Below are positions 37,221 through 50,248 of a stretch of 64,000 nt of DNA, piece by piece. The notes under the pieces are model-generated. The model made no database searches, was not told the origin of the DNA, and worked only from the letters and a program-made list of their open reading frames with translations. The stretch spans positions 6,918,001 to 6,982,000 of the forward strand of contig JAEMBT020000002.1 of NCBI GenBank assembly GCA_018873245.2, given 5' to 3'. Source of the stretch: Archegozetes longisetosus. Its lineage: Eukaryota > Arthropoda > Arachnida > Sarcoptiformes > Trhypochthoniidae. The stretch's first letter is position 1. Every line of letters begins with the position of its first letter. The position numbers were made by a program, and so were the translations under genes.

Positions 37221-39763
37221 TTTAGTAAACTTGTACTAACCAGAATAATAATGTTATAAACTTAATACATGGCACTCATTATTAAAGTCGTCGAGATAAT
37301 GGCATAACACGATGGAAATTAACACTACTAAAACTTATTATTCTAATAAACTTTTATTGTAATAGTCACAAGTGAATGAGTGTCATATAAATATTTTTGA
37401 CGATTTGATAGTAACCATGATCTAAGTTTACAAAGTAAGATTAACTTTTTCTGGTCTTTCTATACTAACCGATCTTATATTGAATATATTTTCCTATTAT
37501 GTGTTCAATTTATTCTGATTCTGAACCTTCTTATTCGTTATAAGTAACTTATTATTACGTAGTATTAATGGAAAGCGTTTATAAATTGTTGCCTATCATG
37601 CAATGAATACACATTTCCTCGTCAAATGATAGAATGCTATTCAAAAAGGACTGTTGGCAATTAGCACACAACTAGTATAGACTAGAACCTAGATCTAACT
37701 ATACACATCATAGACCTTCTCAATTAAATCAATTTTATTCTACTTTAGTTCAAGTTTAACCACTTTCAATCATTAACAGGCTATGAGAATGTTTGAGTAA
37801 ATTGTATTTTCACTTACCATAAACTCATCTTAAAATAGCTTATCACAGAAGTATATTTCAATGCCTTCTAATCATAAACTTAATAATGCACTGCAAAAGA
37901 AGCAATTTCAAGACAGTAAACTTGAAAACATAATAATCGTTGATAGCAAGGAGAGTAGTTTTATATCAAATTGCTTGTGATGCGCGTCAATTTGTTGCCA
38001 AATTGAGTTTTTATTTTGTTTTCATTGCTATATTGAATATTCTACAGGTTTGGTAATATGTGAACAAATTAGGTCTGATGTAAAGCATGCCACGACTTCT
38101 AGTTCGTATGAACGATTGGCAAGCTTTAGATGTACTTAAAAATCTCATTGATTGCAAGTAATGTAGTAGTAAATAAAGTTATGCTGATGGATTTGAAACG
38201 CAAAAGATTGCATTATGATTGATTGCGCAAAACAATTAATGTTGATGATAGCGAAGTACAAACTTTTAACTGCACAATCATCCAATTTGTTAGAGTATAG
38301 AATGCATAATCAACTTTCTCAGCAATTAGTCAGTTTTTGCTTCGGTCTGGAACAAGAAAACCAATAAAACAATTGTCGCTTCTCCCTATCAAGCAGTTTG
38401 GCTTCAATCGACAGAACCAATCGACCAAATGTTGAAGTTCTTGCATAGAAAATACGAAACAGTTTTGAAAGATTCTCGGAAATAACTGAGAATATGATGA
38501 TTCGAAATAATGACTCAAATATTGTACAAATTATCTAAAACAAACTCTAAAATCACATAAACTCACTTCATATGAGTTGTTTCGCTGGAAAAATTCTTAT
38601 TTATCGTAATTATTCATATTACACCTACATTTGTAATTGCATTCACAGGTCTTAGTCTCGAGACATGTCCTCCAAATCCATTATGATTTTATTGACAGGA
38701 AATGACTTACGAAATGATTGATTGGAGTCTTACGAATGTTTCATATTGAAGTCGACGAGTGAGACGAGTCGAAATGAACTCAATAAGTGAATAATTTATA
38801 AGTGAATAAGTTATAAGTATAAAAAATCAAAAGCAAAATCTATGAGTCAAAACAATTTTATTAGTTTTTAAGTTTCAGTTAAATTCAGCTGATTTTAATA
38901 TGAGAAGAAAAAATAAAATTTCGTATCAAGTGATCACAACCTATTTTGTTTGTGTTGAATTGGTAACAATTTTAGTGATAATTGCAAAAAATAATCATTT
39001 GGAAAGAAGCGTGAATGAAACCCTTATAACTTTATTATTAAGTTAGCTTTTATAGAGACTAAAAACTTTGAGAGTACTCCAATTAGTTACGAATGAGAAT
39101 CCTATATAATTATGCTACTCAAACAGAACCAAATCAACTGAAAGAGTTGCTTCCAAAATAATAAGTAAACAATGAGTGGTTTGTGATTATATTAATGAAG
39201 TATACTAGAGAAGTAAACGATTCTAAAATATAATAAACTTAGAATGACTTACATTAAACTGAATGACCTAAATGTAAATCGATTTTATGCTGCACTTTAT
39301 GTTAACATGATATATACTAATATGAGTGACAAAAAATAAACTAAATTTAATGCTATCATCATTTCTAACAACAATATTCATTAACGTATAAATTACAAGT
39401 TAGAACAATAAAAGACATTAATTGATTGAAACTAAAAGCAATGTTGAAAATAGACATCGTAAGATGAAAGATATTTGATTTGTTCAGTGGAAGTGTTCAA
39501 TTTTAGACCTGAAGCCCTTAGATATTTGCATAAAAGAATTCAATCATGTGCTGCTAAAGTGCAAATTGTTTAATAGATGATTCTTTAATTATTTAAAAGA
39601 ATTATTAATTCTTCAAATTATCATTGTTCTAACGTGTAATTCAAGTGATAATATTCTGAATATTCATTAGAATCAAAAATAAAATCTTCTTTTAATAATT
39701 TAAAACAAACAGTACTATCTTTTTATCACAAGGAAAATGAGAGTAATTAAGAAATAAAATAAA
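37221..39763. other. Intergenic region without recognisable content
   Basis: About 2.5 kb between the 5' end of the RasGEF gene and the stop of OGDH, both on the minus strand. The open frame at 38330-38518 (minus) has no recognisable motif. The region is very AT-rich, and I see no repeat or RNA gene. Confidence 0.4.
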
Positions 39764-42700
39764 TTAAAGATCAGCAAAAGTATCGCTCATGTGTTTGGCG
39801 TATTCTTTCTTGTGAATGTGTTTACTTCCAGTTGCAGTCGAAGGAGAGACGGGACGACCGGCATATCTATCAATAGTAAGTTATATCGTAAGTTATAATG
39901 TTTCAATCAGTTATAACAATTTAAATCAATCAAAATCTGTACAAAATGCGTACCTGAGGCTCTTCTGGTTATTAAGATTAAGATGCCTTAAGACGCAATC
40001 GATATGTGGGTGCATATAAGACCAAAATCCTTGATTTTTATGCTCTTCTTGAGACCACACAAGATCGGCATTCGGGTACTTTTGTATTTCTTTTTGAATA
40101 AGATCGAAGGGGAATGGACACAACTGTTCAATTCGACTGATAGCCACATCTTTATCTAGACCTTTTGCTTGTCTCTCTTTAACTAATTCGTAATAGACTT
40201 TTCCAGTACAGAAAATAAGTCTTCTAACATTCTGAGCATTTTGCGCGGCAGCACCAGATTCAGGGATAATCCGCGAGAATTCAGTGCCATTAATCATATC
40301 ATCAAAGCTGGATTTTGCATCCGGATGTCGCAGAAGAGATTTAGGCGTAAACAGTATCAACTAAAACAAAAGTGGTTATAAAATGGTATAGCAAAACAAC
40401 TTAAGCAACTTACAGGTTTTCTAAAGGGTAAAGCAATTTGCCGTCTGAGAATATGGAAGTAACTGGCGGGTGTACTACAGTCAGCAACAATCATATTAAT
40501 GTCATGAAGCTGTTTCATTGCAAAGTCTTCGTCGATTTCCTATTCGATAGAATCAATATCAGCAATCATAATAGAATCAACGCACTCAATTTGGAAAACT
40601 TACGGGGAATTCATCGGATTCAGCATTACACAGCTGCAAGAATCGTTCAGGTCGGGCACTGGAGTGTTCGGGACCCATACCTTCCAATCCATGAGGCAAA
40701 AGCAGAACGAGACCGCTTTGTCGAACCCATTTGGCCTGACCACTACTTATGAATTGATCGATAATGCATTGTGCGGTATTGAAGAAGTCTCCAAACTGTG
40801 CCTCCCAACAGACCAATGCGTTCGGGTTTGTCATTGAAAATCCCAATTCAAAGCCAAGCACTCCGTATTCAGACAAGGAACTATTGCATACAGTATAGGG
40901 CGCCTGATCGGGGTATAAGTGACACAACGGTCTGTACGTCGTCTTGTCAATAGTCTGGTGATGTAAGACATGATGCCTGTGACTGAAAGTTCCTCTTTCA
41001 ACGTCTTGTCCACTGAGTCTGACATGAATGCCTTCTTTAAGCAAAGAACCGAAAGCCATAGCTTCAGCTAAAGCCCAATCGACTTGACGTGCTTCTATCA
41101 TTTCCATCCTGGACTTCAGAATTCTTTTGATTCCAGGGTGTATTTTGAAATTTCCAGGAGGAGGAGTGCTGAATTGAGTGCCGATATGTTTGAGAACATC
41201 TGCAGAAACTCCAGTTGGATCGCATTTGATTTCGCTTCGAGTGCCGAAGAATCCACTCCATGGAGAGTCCAACCAGTCTTTGTTATACATCTTCACTTCT
41301 TTCTCCGTGTTCTTATAGGCTTCTATTAAAATACTTTCATACTTTTCATTCAAACTTTGAACATAACCTTCAGAAACGGTGTTTTCATCAATAAGTTTTC
41401 TGGCGTACTGATCTAAAGCCGTCACTTGTTTCCTGATTTTAGTATACATTAGCGGTTGTGTAAACATCGGTTCATCGATTTCGTTGTGTCCATTACGACG
41501 ATAACAAACTAGATCAATGACACAATCTTTGCCAAACTTTGCCCTCCATTCAGCGGCGACATGGCATACATGGACAACAGCTTCAGGATCGTCAGCATTG
41601 ACGTGGAAAATAGGAGCGTTGACAACACGAGCCACATCTGTGCAGTAAGGGGAAGATCGTGCGACTCTTGGATCAGTAGTGAAACCAATTTGATTATTGA
41701 CAACAATATGGATAGTTCCGTGAGTCGAATAATCGGGCAAATCGCTCAAGTGGAAAGTCTCGTAAACAATACCCTGTCCAGCAAAGGCCGCGTCTCCATG
41801 TAATAAAATGCTCATTACTTTCTTTCCCTGAGTGTCTCCACGATAGAACTGTTCTGCTCTAGTTTTGCCCTGAACTACAGGATCGCACGCTTCCAAATGA
41901 GAAGGATTTGCCACAACAGCCAACTTAATGTTCTTATTTGTCAATCTATTAAGCCTTTCGTGAGACATTCCTAAATGGTATTTCACATCTCCAGAGCCCT
42001 AAAAACGATAATTCAAATATAGAAGTGTGTCGCGAATAACTAATTAGACTGTAGGTACCTCATCAGCTGGCTCTAAACTACTGAATTGCGCAAAAATCTG
42101 CTCAAGAGGTTTACGACAAACATTAGCCAAAACATTGAGTCTTCCACGATGGGGCATTCCCATTACGATACTTTCAATTCCAAGTTCACTCGAATAGTCG
42201 ATAATTGCTTTCATGGCAGGAATCAGTACTTCACAACCTTCAAGTCCGAATCGCTTTTCCGATGACCACTTTTTAGCCAAAAATTCTTCAAATTTATGAG
42301 AACGTGTGAGACGTGCCAAAAGTGTTTTCTTTTGTTCGACTGATAGATCCATAATTTTAGGTGTTTCAAACTTTTCCCTAATCCATTGACATTGTTCTAA
42401 GTTATTAATAAACATGTACTCAACACCGATGTGCTGACAGTAAACATTCTCTAAACGACGCAAAATTTCTCTTAACGGAAGAACAGATTCTCCGCCACCT
42501 ATGAAAGTGGTTGGCGGCAGTTTGAACAAGCGATCCATATCTTTCTCTTCTATTGGAGGTATTATCAAAAGTTTAGAATTAGATAATAATAAAAAAGTGG
42601 TTACAAGCGAAGCAAAGCAGAGCTAAAGTAGAGTTAAGAATGAAGTCATACCAAGATTATGAACCTTAAGCCAGGCTCCGTCTCTGTCTAAATTTGTTAC

Positions 42701-45010
42701 ATTAATGTTTAGAGGGTCTAAACTCGCAAAATAATGGCCGCGAATCTATAGTTGTTAGTATAAGAGAGAATGTAAAGTCATGTTAGCCTCACGCGCGAGT
42801 GCTATGTAACAAGTTTTAAATAGATTCGGTGTCAAGTGGAAAGTAAAGGTGCAAAAGTCAACTAAATATAAAGCATTGGGAGGGAAGGATACCTAGTTTG
42901 TAATGCCTAAGAACAACTTGTGGGGAACTTGGCGTACCATCGTGTAGAGGAGAATGTATATTCGCTGATGTGATACTCAACGGATCCAACTTTGAAACTA
43001 AGTGCCCGCGAACCTGATACATGCATCAATTTATACAAATCATGTCAAATTCAAACTAAAATCTGCTTCTCGTTCATCAAAGCAAAAACAATACAAAAAA
43101 TAAAATAAAGTAAAAACAAAACTGTAAAAATAAATCAAGTAAAAATGTCAAAGCATTTTAAGTATCTGTAGCAGCTATCGTCCAAACGGATAGAACAAAA
43201 TATCTCGGTTTGAATTAATGTTTAGTAATTGTTAAAATTGTGGTTTTTTATTACTTGATAAGAACGAATGATCGCCTGAACAGATAAATGGTCATCAATG
43301 TCTCGATGAGCCACTGACACATCTGCTTGTGATGAGGCTAAAGCTGAACTCGACTGTACTCTCTACAAAAAAAACGAAAATATCGATAGTATTTGAAATT
43401 ATGAAGAAAAATAAGATGAGAAAGTATACTTCAACCGATGGTAGAGATGTTGTACTCGGTACAATACTCGGTGGGCTTTGATAGGCTTGTCCGGGCTGTA
43501 GTCCAGCAGTTGCACTCTTGAAGAATACGTCCCAACTCTAAAATAGAGTAAAGCATAATTTAGTTCACAAATAGATGACACCAATATTTTCAATATGAGT
43601 AAATCAATCAATTTTTGAGCAAATACTATTTTCAACTGTCATTTTCTTCTTGTTTAAGAACTGTTTTTGGACAATGTAGAAATTTTATTCTGGTATTAAC
43701 GCAAGTTTGACATGAGCCGAATTAGAATTTCATGTAATTTCTGATATCAAGTGAAAGGCCAATTCAAAGTTGAACATTGACTGAAATTTCTATTAATGTT
43801 GTATTTTAATGGATTTGTAATTGTGCTGAAAACTAAATCGATCGATAGACACAACTAAAAGTACATTAGATTTGGTGTATTACATAAGCATTTATTTGGA
43901 TTAAGCAATAAGTTTTGTTCATATCTTATGTTTTATCAGAATTGAATGGTAATCGCCTGAGAGATACTTATAAGTACTAATAATTAAATTTATTACAAAA
44001 GTAGTATTATTTGTTATAAAACATTTTTATTGCTACAGGCCTAACATTAAAATAATGATAAATCATTAGATATGCACAAATGAATGATTGCGTCATAGTG
44101 GCGAAACTCAAAGTGAGCCGATATTTCTCGTCTGTTTTCTAATCATTATAGATTAAACACTCTAACAAACTTGTGAAATACCAATTTCAACATTAGTTTA
44201 AATGTTAAATCATTTTATTGAATAACGGGTAGGCAATTAGTACGATATGAATGCTTTGTTTTTATTAGTTTGGAGATGCGCCAAATGTAAAAGTACTCAA
44301 TCCAGTATTGATTTTAAAAAGAGCACAAGACTAGATCTAAAGTACTCAATACATAATTTTAAATATTCAACTTGTTTTTTGTACTTTACACTCAAGTCAA
44401 GTCACGGGTTTCTCCAAATACCGGCGTTTCTAATGTATTAAGGCATGAATCGTAAAACTTACGCACTCATATTTTGATTACGAAATCATATAATGGTATA
44501 AAGATTAAAGTTTAGTTTTCATCAAAACGGTATAGATCTTATGAAACGTAATCAATTTTTTCTAATTTTTGCTCGAACCTAATTTTCAAGTAAAATGCTG
44601 AATAGCAAAACTTGACATCAGAAAGTTTTTGATTATCACTCAAATGTGTGCCCATTATTTGGAATGTTAGAAATGACAAAATTTTAGATAACTTTCAATC
44701 AAATATTGATATCAGTATTGAAACATTGTATTCAAATTATCAAATACTAGTGTCAAACCTTATGAACAGTTTGCGGATCTTTAAGCCATGATCTATACAT
44801 TTCTTCGACATATACAGAGGAAGAACCGTTGAGAAAGGGTTCTTGTGCTGAACGAGCCATATATGGCCGAAGAGGAGGTTTTGTAATGTTTTCTTTTCCA
44901 TGTCTTGCATTTATACCAAACCCGAAGTTTCCACTCAAATAGAAGTCTTGGCCTCTTCTTAACACAGGAAACACATTCTTCTTCAACAAACAATTAGTTG
45001 CTCTTTGCAT
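39764..45010 (-). CDS. OGDH: 2-oxoglutarate dehydrogenase E1, mitochondrial
   Basis: Thiamine-diphosphate E1 subunit of the TCA-cycle oxoglutarate dehydrogenase complex. Exons: 45010-44759, 43537-43430, 43362-43255, then either 43013-42893 or 42745-42652, then 42549-42059, 41998-40604, 40539-40414, 40360-39954 and 39866-39764. Total 1,036 or 1,027 residues (human 1,023). The N-terminus is a basic presequence followed by [19 protein letters not shown]. Key motifs: [43 protein letters not shown], the cofactor region GDAAFAGQG and [42 protein letters not shown] and the C-terminal [15 protein letters not shown]. All intron phases agree. The 1.2-kb first intron is the largest in the gene. The alternative exons are annotated separately. 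Confidence 0.97.
42652..42745 (-). other. OGDH alternative exon 4b
   Basis: This exon starts in phase 0 with [16 protein letters not shown], contains NLDRDGAW, and ends in phase 1 at CTTG|GTATGA. It is homologous to exon 4a ([14 protein letters not shown]) only 147 nt upstream in transcript order. Either can join YQ upstream and [11 protein letters not shown] downstream, but including both would shift the frame, so they must be mutually exclusive. The DxDG in 4b resembles a Ca2+-binding loop. Confidence 0.85.
42893..43013 (-). other. OGDH alternative exon 4a
   Basis: This exon starts in phase 0 with [14 protein letters not shown], continues with a Ser/Pro-rich stretch ([14 protein letters not shown]) and ends RHYKL in phase 1 at CTAG|GTATCC. 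It is nine residues longer than exon 4b and lacks the acidic DRDG loop. Human OGDH has an equivalent pair of alternative exons at the same place. Confidence 0.85.
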
Positions 45011-46531
45011 TTTGAGTCGGCTGGTACTCGATTATTAAAAATAAATTATCCAATAAATTATTTAATAAATTACTCTATTAATTAACTATCTATTGGTTCC
45101 AACAAGACGTTTAAAACCACATTTTCAAGTACTCATTCATCCGGTTTATTGTCAAATCATGGGAATTATTGTCAATTAATTCATTTGAAGTTCGGCTTAT
45201 TATATAATATTCAAAATATACGTTCTGTTCGTCCTCTTCAAAGACGATTAGATAAGACGTTCTGTACTTTTACTAAAAATAAAGTAAAATATGTCACATG
45301 TATTGAAAATGTTTCTCTTAGTCTACGTCTCTCCCGATTCTATAATTGAGTTGCTCCACATTCACGCCAATTCTATGCATTTTTAGTATTATCCATAAGC
45401 GCAAACACTGTTCTCCAATGAAACTAACTTCTGACGTCATTTTTCTATTATATCCTCCCCCCAATTCACTTCTCGATATTTCGTGCACAAACAAACTTTT
45501 GGTGCTTTTTTATGTCTAACTCTTTCCTTGACTTGACATTAAAAAAACTTAAAAATGTGTTTACTGGTTAAGGACTCTAACATAAGGCTTATCATTTAGA
45601 CGGAAAGTTTTATTGCTTTAATCTATGAAATGAAATTAACAATCGAAATTAACAATTGTTTGCTTGTTTTAAACAAATGACATTCCATGAAATGCTAAGA
45701 AACACAAAGCGATGGAATATTTTGATATTTTGTCAACAATAAAGTTCAACATTTATAATTGTCAGACTGGTTTTGAACTTTTAACAAATTGATACGCAAT
45801 TGCACAATACTTAGAATGTAGTCTCCTGTTGAAAAATTTCCTATTCTGGACAATCTAATTTATCTTTTGTCTGCAATTTTCGACGAAAAGCCCTAATTTT
45901 AGAACTAAGGGTATGTACTTTAGGCAGTTATCCACTTACAATGCTTTGATTAAAAGATTTAGGCTTAATCTCAAGTTTGCTGTCAATCAATTGAAGGTTC
46001 ATTTCCAAAATAGTTTAATTGCATGAAATCGATTATTGGGGAAAACGCTAAACGTTTTATCAGTTCAATTGGCCTTGTTAATAAATTCCATTTTAAAGTT
46101 TAATTTTCTTTAAGATTTAAACAGTTTTTGTGGGAGACAGCGTCGGCAATCGACTCTAAGCTTTATTTTTTCATATGGAAAGATCTAAATATAATCTTTT
46201 TTTGTAATTTTGTCATTTAAGCCTTTTTAGAAATGAAGGCTTTAATTAAACTCAAAACAGAGATTTCAGCACAAATACAATAATTCAAACATAATTGTAG
46301 AAAATCTTTAAACAAAAAGTTATTTATTATTTCATTTTTCAACCAGTCAACTGTTTATCGGATTAGACAATGTGTGATAGAGATCATCTGATTTGTAATG
46401 CTTGATCAAAAGATGTTCAACTCGACAGAATTGTAACAAAATTCAATAAAATTGCAACTGTTATAATAAAAAAAAAGTTTTATTAACTTAAATCGAATAG
46501 TATATAACTGAATGTAAGACATGTTAAATAA
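45011..46531. other. Intergenic region OGDH/eIF3f
   Basis: About 1.5 kb. A minus-strand AATAAA (plus TTTATT at 46479-46484) lies about 50 nt after the eIF3f stop and is its likely poly(A) signal. The remainder should include the OGDH promoter. The open frame at 45149-45349 (plus) shows no motif. Confidence 0.45.
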
Positions 46532-47380
46532 TTATGTGATTTGAAGTAAACTTAATTTTTCGTTAAGCATAAGTTGAGTTTTACTCAAATTAGCCAAATA
46601 GACAACCATCAGTAGATCTTTAAGATTAGAATTGAGAGCATCGTCGTCATCGCCACCAAACGGTATTATACTCTCAACTATTGACATCAATTGTCTTCCG
46701 ATATCATTACTATTACTAGGAATAGACTTATTTCCACTTAAGATATTTTCGTCAATGAATTGCAAAATAGTGGCAATGATTTCCTGAGTCTTTTGAGAGG
46801 TTTGAATAATCATATCTAATTCATTTTCGATAGATTGGGGTTTATTGGTGATGTTGGGAAGACCTGAAGCAAACATACAGGCCTTGAGTCCAATCATTTC
46901 TGTCTCATAACCAGATGCAATACAAACATCAGTCAAAAGGGAAAACATGGTTCCGATATTCTTTCCAGGGATTCCGAATGGAGTGGAAACATATGCTTTG
47001 ATACTGATTCCACGCTCTGACGGGTCGACTGTCAAGTGTATCGGATTTGTGGTTTCGCGCGAGTAATAATCATGAATAACCACTGAATATTCATTGACTT
47101 CACCGCCTCCGGTAGCGAACCAGCCGACAATCGCTTCATTGGGATTAACTTTTCGGTGCAGTTCATATAACTCTTTGGCGACTTCGATGTCAATGGCCAC
47201 TTCATTATTAGCTTCTCTGTGCTGTACTACAAACGAATTGCTTATTTCTACGTTGCCGCTCTTGTCTGTTGTTCCCAATAGTGTTCCGATCACTCGATTC
47301 GCGTCCAGATTACGCCTCTCGTAAATGTCTACGATATTAAACAACACCACCGGATGTATGCGTACCGCTATCGACGTCAT
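46532..47380 (-). CDS. EIF3F: Eukaryotic translation initiation factor 3 subunit F
   Basis: Non-catalytic MPN-domain subunit of the eIF3 complex, which recruits the 40S ribosome. A single exon of 282 residues starts at the ATG at 47380. The MPN domain starts almost immediately: VRIHPVVLFNIVDIYERR, VIGTLLG, VGWFATGG, NPIHLTVD, ISIKAYVSTPFGIPG. The JAMM zinc-binding histidines are not present in their usual HxH form, as in other eIF3f proteins. The C-terminal helices end NSNLKDLLMVVYLANLSKTQ, matching the family. It lacks the long Pro/Ala-rich N-terminal extension of vertebrate eIF3f. It is divergent from DTL with about 380 nt between the starts. Confidence 0.96.
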   Translation of the reverse strand: MTSIAVRIHPVVLFNIVDIYERRNLDANRVIGTLLGTTDKSGNVEISNSFVVQHREANNEVAIDIEVAKELYELHRKVNPNEAIVGWFATGGGEVNEYSVVIHDYYSRETTNPIHLTVDPSERGISIKAYVSTPFGIPGKNIGTMFSLLTDVCIASGYETEMIGLKACMFASGLPNITNKPQSIENELDMIIQTSQKTQEIIATILQFIDENILSGNKSIPSNSNDIGRQLMSIVESIIPFGGDDDDALNSNLKDLLMVVYLANLSKTQLMLNEKLSLLQIT

Positions 47381-47762
47381 TATTAACTAATAACTAATAT
47401 AATTAGTATAAATATTAGTTAAAATAATAATTAGTTCATTGAATGCCAACAAACCCGTTGTACAACAAATGTGTTCTTAAAGTGCTTAATACGCATGCGT
47501 CTCACAAATCACTGCTTTCCTGTAGGTGTGTTCGCCAAAGTTTTATTATTACTCATTCATTTGTATGGCTTTTATTTTCCGGTAGTTTCCGTATCTCTCG
47601 TTGAAGATATGTAAAAGTTTGACAACAAATATTTGGCGCAATTTCTTAATAAGTATAGAATTCATTTGTCATTTGTTTCGTTAAATGGTTATCTTTATTA
47701 CTAAGAGATACTTAAGTTACAGTTAACTGACAAAATTTGATCAAATTATAAGTTATATCACA

Positions 47763-49434
47763 ATGAATTATATTAAAAATTTGTTTGAAAGAGAGATCGC
47801 ATTAAAAAAGAACCGAAAATTACCATTATTTGATTCATCATTTAGTAAACTATCACTTTGTGATCAATATTTGTTCACTGATGCCAATGATGTGAGATTT
47901 CAATAATTTACTATTAAAGTTCAATAATAACAACTGATATCTTATATTCTGATAGGTCGGTGCGCCTCCACTTGCACTTTCTCTTAATAAGTCTCTGATA
48001 TGTGTAGCCAACGATAGTGGAGATGTGGCTCTTATTGATAAAACCAGATTGTCTTCATCTAAGAAATGGACAGCTCATAATAACGCCATTTTTGACCTTA
48101 AGTGGAGGAAAGACTACGATAACCAACTAGGAACTGCTTCCGGCGACAAATCTATCATTATTTGGGATATTGACCAAAGTATGTATCAATTTCTTCATAT
48201 CTTGGGTCAATAATTGATTATTTATTTACAAACTGAGAAAATACCAATGTTTAGATATTTTATTAAAAGTTATCCAACTTAATTGATAGCTAAAAAAGTG
48301 CAAACGTTTGAACTGGCACACAATGGCTCTATTAAGTCCATCGATTTTGGCGACAACAATGTATTTGCAAGTGGTTCACGCGATGGTCTCATCAAAATTT
48401 GGGACTTAAGATGTAGTAAAGGTATAAAGTGGTTGATAACCTTTAGGTTCTATTAACTAATGAATGTTGTTGCAAAAGGTGGTTCAGTGATGGTGATAGA
48501 AAACGCGCATCTAAGTAAATTGCCGTCAGTTAAGGCATCACCAAAAGTACGACCACTAAAGACTTCACCTCTAAATAGTGTGACGTGTGTTCTTTTCCAT
48601 CCATTAAGCCATGATTTATATAGCAGTGGCGCAAATGATGGAACCATTAAAGTGTGGGACTTAAGAAAGTGCAAAAGAAATAAATCAAATAAAGTCTCTT
48701 CGATTCCTACAAGAGAATTATATCAATCCAGAAGGAGAGGTTCTCCTGCCCATGGATTCACTAGTTTAACATTCAGTAAAAACTATACACTATTTGCCAG
48801 TTGTAGTGATCACAATATTTATGGCTATTTGGGAGATAGCACTTTGCCATCGATTACATGCGGCGGACATCAGGTCAACAATTTTACACGAATCAGTCCC
48901 GTTGATGACAATCATTTGGTCAGTGGTTCAGTCAACGGTAGAGCATTTATTTGGTCTATAGATTCGAAATCTAATAGTCAAAAGATTTGGCCCATTTGTT
49001 CGTTACCTCATTCTGATGAAGAAGTGACAGCAGTTGTGTCTGATAGTGATTGGCTTAGTATATACACCTGTTGTGACGATCAGAGTGTCAACAAATGGTC
49101 TCTTTTTAATTCTAATGTTGCTCTTCAAGATACGAAAACGAGTGAACCATTTGTTCCCAAACAAACTGATACTGAAGTTGTAGAAGAAGCTCAAGCAACT
49201 ATTATGACACCACCAATTAACAGTGTTCGTCCGTTTTCATCATTGACCAATTGGTTGGAGACATCTGGAAAGCAAAAGATGACTCCTTCTAATCCAAACC
49301 CAAAAAGAATTCGTTTAACGCAAAGTACACCAACTAACAGAGGATCGACCAAAGAAAATATCAACAGAAGTAAATCGAGTAAAAGAAAACTATTCAATAA
49401 TAATAAAAAGATAAGCGACTATTTCAGCCCATAA
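47763..49434 (+). CDS. DTL: DTL/Cdt2, CRL4 ubiquitin ligase substrate receptor
   Basis: WD40 receptor that directs the CUL4-DDB1 ligase to PCNA-bound substrates such as Cdt1 to prevent re-replication. Exons 47763-47891, 47956-48178, 48290-48421 and 48479-49434 give 479 residues. WD signatures: NAIFDLKWRKDY, TASGDKSIIIWDID, ASGSRDGLIKIWDLR (a DDB1-docking WDxR-type box), SSGANDGTIKVWDLRK and VSGSVNGRAFIWSID. The basic, disordered tail is much shorter than in vertebrates and ends KKISDYFSP, a PIP-box-like sequence at the extreme C-terminus, where human DTL has its PCNA-binding motif. AATAAA follows at 49591. Confidence 0.93.
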
Positions 49435-49590
49435 GTTAATCAAACATTCGCTTGACTTGATTACGAAGATCAAATCGTTAACCAACAGACAAGACATTAT
49501 TGTTAAAAACAACCTAAACAAACTTTAGATAAATATTAAGATTTTAACTATGATTTTATATGCTATGAATACCATTGTATTCCATCTGAC

Positions 49591-49596
49591 AATAAA
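49591..49596 (+). terminator. Poly(A) signal of DTL
   Basis: AATAAA lies about 157 nt downstream of the DTL stop. The next gene converges from the right, with its stop at 50249. Confidence 0.6.
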
Positions 49597-50248
49597 GTAT
49601 TTTTGACGAAATTGCATAAGCCTTCAATTGACTTGAAATCGCTCATTAATAAACTTTATTCCTCTCCGAACAATTCAAGTTTTAAACACACAAATAATTT
49701 CAAACAAGTCAATTCTAAAACTTTCTATGTTCTTCAGCTGAATCAGTCTATAGTTTTATTTATAGATTTAACTTTTATTCTGATATTATAATAGAATAAC
49801 ATTGAAAAAACTTGAAATGATTTGAAGTTTTAGAGATAATCTGTTAACAATACAGAAAATGGATAACAAAAATATGGAAAATCTATCTATGGACTATGAG
49901 ACATCCATTAGTATTAAGATGAAAAACTAATCTTTAGTGGCAAAAGCAGTAATTTAAGCACTTCATGACAAAAGTATGTAATAAATAGAACCACACTGTG
50001 CTCTCATCCCTTTAGTTTTCGAGGTATCAACTTAAACATAAAAAGTCTAAAGATTTAGTTCAACAATCGAATCTCTCAAATGATAATAAATTTCAACTTT
50101 GGTGCAGATATTTTATTCAATCGAAATAAGATTATGGAAAAATCTTAAAAATCAATCACTTATTATTCATTTGAGATTTAATGAAATTGAAAATTTACAA
50201 ATCGTTTTAGACTATATAAAAACTGAAGAAGCGATGAAACTTAAATCA

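Noticed and set aside
38330-38518. 62-residue minus-strand open frame
   Set aside because: No recognisable motif, no convincing neighbouring exons.
45149-45349. 66-residue plus-strand open frame near the OGDH promoter
   Set aside because: No motif; AT-driven composition.
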